Shown here in pieces: positions 62,493-64,000 of a stretch of DNA of 64,000 nucleotides. The position numbers were made by a program, and so were the translations under genes. Position 1 is the first letter of the stretch; the number at the start of each line of letters is the position of its first letter. Under the pieces are notes generated by a model. The model was not told the origin of the DNA. It worked only from the letters and a program-made list of their open reading frames with translations, and did no database searches. Origin of the DNA: Ch67 sp041395845 (GTDB taxonomy: Bacteria; Pseudomonadota; Gammaproteobacteria; Pseudomonadales; Ketobacteraceae); the NCBI GenBank assembly GCA_041395845.1, contig JAWKZS010000024.1, positions 1-64,000 on the forward strand, written 5' to 3'.

Positions 62493-63724
62493 TCCGACTG
62501 ATTCGCCTGTTCGCGCTCAAACCCTCGACCGTCATGTTCCTGGTGATGGGCAGTCTGGTCGGCGCCCTGTTCTTCAAGGCCGTCGCCCGCGATCCGGGTT
62601 ATGTGCTGCTGGCCCACGGTCGCCACACCATCGAAACCAGCCTGCTGGTGGGGCTGCTGGCCATGGTGCTGTTTTTTCTGTTTCTGTACTGGTTGTGGCG
62701 GTTTCTGCGCTGGGCACTCGATCCCCTGCGCGGTCAGCGCAAAGCCAACAGCCGCACCATTCGCGGCCTGATCGCCTTTGCCGAAGGCGACTGGCACAAC
62801 GCCGAAAAACTCATGGCCAAAGGCGCCGCCGGCAACGACATCGCCCTGATCAATTATCTGACCGCCGCCCAGGCCGCCCACGAACAGGGTGAAGAAGATC
62901 GCCGCGACGATTACCTGCGCCTGGCCCACCAGACCGCCAAAGGCATCGACATCGCCGTGGGCCTCACCAAGGCGCGGCTGCAATTCCAGAGCGAACAGTG
63001 GGAAGAATGTCTCGCCACCCTGATGGTGCTGAAGAAAAACGCCAAGACACCCAGCTATCCCTACGTCATCAAAATGCTGTCGCAGGTGTATGTGCAGGTG
63101 CAGGATTGGGACAGCCTGCTGGAACTGCTGCCGGAACTGAAAAAACGCAAAGTCGTCAGCGCCGACGAACTGCACGATCTGGAACGCCGCAGTTACGAAG
63201 GCAAACTGAAACAGGCCCAGCGCGGCAGCGGTGAAGACCGCCTGCGCAACCTGCAACAGGTCTGGCAGAAAACTCCGCGTAAACTGCATCACGAACTGGC
63301 GCTGATCCAGGCCTATTCCGAGGCGCTGATCAACCTGAACGCCGGGGAAGAAGCCGAAAAAATCCTCACCGATGCCCTGCGCAAAAACTGGGACGACAAC
63401 CTGGCCCGCTTGTACGGCATCGTCAAGGGCGCCGATGTTGCCAAGCAATTGCTGTGGGCCGAAAACTGGCTGAAAGAACGCCCCAACAACGCCATGCTGC
63501 TGCTGACCCTGGGCCGCCTCAGCCTGCAACTACAGCAGTGGGAACAGGCACGCAGTTATTTCGAAGCCAGCATTCGTTCCCGCCGCAGCGCCGAAGCCCA
63601 CGGCGAACTCGGCCGCCTGCTCAGCCACCTGGGCGAGCACGAAGCCAGCAACGAAAACTTCCAGGCCGGGCTGGCGCTGATCAGCCAGCGGTTGCCGGAT
63701 TTGCCGATGCCGGCGCACGCGTAA
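62489..63724 (+). CDS. hemY: HemY: TPR membrane protein of haem biosynthesis cluster
   Basis: 411 residues. Two membrane helices (about 15-33 and 45-66) then a HemY N-domain and TPR-like helices. Motifs: GYVLLAHGRHTIETSL, ARSYFEASIRSRRSAEAHGELGRLL (as a C-terminal TPR unit). Distinct from the B. subtilis HemY oxidase. Function in protoporphyrin formation is proposed but not settled. Last gene of the run and followed by a strong terminator. (Second motif spans residues about 355-379.). Confidence 0.93.
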   Translation: MIRLIRLFALKPSTVMFLVMGSLVGALFFKAVARDPGYVLLAHGRHTIETSLLVGLLAMVLFFLFLYWLWRFLRWALDPLRGQRKANSRTIRGLIAFAEGDWHNAEKLMAKGAAGNDIALINYLTAAQAAHEQGEEDRRDDYLRLAHQTAKGIDIAVGLTKARLQFQSEQWEECLATLMVLKKNAKTPSYPYVIKMLSQVYVQVQDWDSLLELLPELKKRKVVSADELHDLERRSYEGKLKQAQRGSGEDRLRNLQQVWQKTPRKLHHELALIQAYSEALINLNAGEEAEKILTDALRKNWDDNLARLYGIVKGADVAKQLLWAENWLKERPNNAMLLLTLGRLSLQLQQWEQARSYFEASIRSRRSAEAHGELGRLLSHLGEHEASNENFQAGLALISQRLPDLPMPAHA

Positions 63725-63751
63725 CGCGGCGTTGTTATTGGTGCCCGGATC

Positions 63752-63779
63752 AAAAAAGCCCGCATTTGCGGGCTTTTTG
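63752..63779. terminator. Bidirectional rho-independent terminator after hemY
   Basis: AAAAAGCCCGCA / TGCGGGCTTTTT, about 12-bp stem with T runs on both strands (63752-63779). It serves hemY and the convergent partial gene ending at 63791. Confidence 0.92.
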
Positions 63780-63790
63780 CGTTAATACCA

Positions 63791-64000
63791 TCACCGGCTT
63801 TCCAGGTCTTCGCGCACACAGGTCTTGAGTGCGCTGCAGGCTTGGTCGAATGGCAACGAGAGTAAATAGTCGTTGATGCTGGAGCCTGGCGGGACGAGGC
63901 TGCAGTTGAGATAGATTTGTTCATCGGGAGCAAGTGCTCCAGACAGACTGCGTGAAACTCCTAACGTGAATCCTGGCCCAAGCGAATAGCCTGGCCATCT
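63791..64000 (-). CDS. C-terminal end of an unidentified protein (partial)
   Basis: The minus-strand frame is open from the window edge to the TGA at 63791, 69 residues. It contains DEQIYLNCSLVPPGSSINDY, LPFDQACSALKTC and ends EDLESR. Three cysteines and good codon character support a real gene. It has no family I recognise. The shared terminator at 63752-63779 fits its 3' end. Confidence 0.55.
   Translation of the reverse strand, partial: RWPGYSLGPGFTLGVSRSLSGALAPDEQIYLNCSLVPPGSSINDYLLSLPFDQACSALKTCVREDLESR

Noticed and set aside
63556..63933. Minus-strand frame with ATG at 63933 crossing the hemY end
   Set aside because: It runs through the strong terminator and into hemY; the neighbouring frame ending at 63791 has better coding character.

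Overview
The window is a GC-rich gammaproteobacterial chromosome segment. Its backbone is close in content and order to the Pseudomonas hem-alg-arg to lysA-dapF-xerC region. Hallmarks are algZ-algR followed directly by hemC-hemD-hemX-hemY, argH divergent from algZ, class I adenylate cyclase, lptM-lysA-dapF-DUF484-xerC-HAD, a SutA-like RNA polymerase regulator and a FabY-type ketoacyl synthase. Between backbone blocks lie genes for lipid or hydrocarbon handling: FadL, P450, MaoC, an enoyl-reductase-like protein, and the DUF1302/DUF1329 pair. This suggests a marine, oil- or lipid-using relative of the pseudomonads (Alcanivorax or Ketobacter-like). That placement is inference.

Layout. 1-7.1 kb: frameshifted yjbQ end, sutA, an unusual outer-membrane barrel gene, then the overlapping minus-strand operon lptM-lysA-dapF-DUF484-xerC-HAD. 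7.1-11.7 kb: small accessory island with a truncated 27-residue-repeat gene, an HCCA-isomerase/SDR operon divergent from an HxlR regulator with twin operators, an ankyrin protein, and a MerR regulator divergent from DUF2938-DUF2798 across a classic 19-bp-spacer promoter. 11.7-20.1 kb: cyaA, a membrane diguanylate cyclase, DUF1329-DUF1302. 20.2-24.2 kb: outer-membrane phospholipase A followed by two tandem paralogues that join a membrane anchor, a pilin-like disulfide domain and a beta-propeller-like domain; I regard this pair as the most novel item. 24.2-37.2 kb: lipid-metabolism and regulation genes (fabY with a one-base frameshift, GlxA-type regulator, SDR, enoyl-reductase-like protein, P450, chemoreceptor, MaoC, TetR, FadL). 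37.4-42.9 kb: an 1837-residue surface protein with seven Ig-like domains, a long calcium-binding DxDxDG repeat tract, an internal GlyGly-CTERM-like segment and a C-terminal OmpA-like barrel. 43-50.6 kb: purEK, a pseudo-receiver protein with a small partner, a small membrane protein coupled to an Omp85 barrel, a zinc-type CDF transporter and a CorC-family protein.

50.7-56.1 kb is a stress-signalling block: outer-membrane barrel, BON protein, OmpR-type regulator, ECF sigma factor, CHASE3-like hybrid kinase and a 56-residue membrane peptide. Three promoters in it share GGAAC/GAAAC-N16/17-CGTT/CGTC, close to the alphaproteobacterial EcfG consensus, which suggests a local autoregulated sigma regulon. 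56.2-64 kb returns to backbone: argH, algZR and hemCDXY, ending in an unidentified partial gene.

Two conserved genes (yjbQ, fabY) are broken by small indels. This may be real decay or assembly indels and should be settled with reads before biological conclusions are drawn. No tRNA, rRNA, CRISPR array or insertion sequence was recognised.
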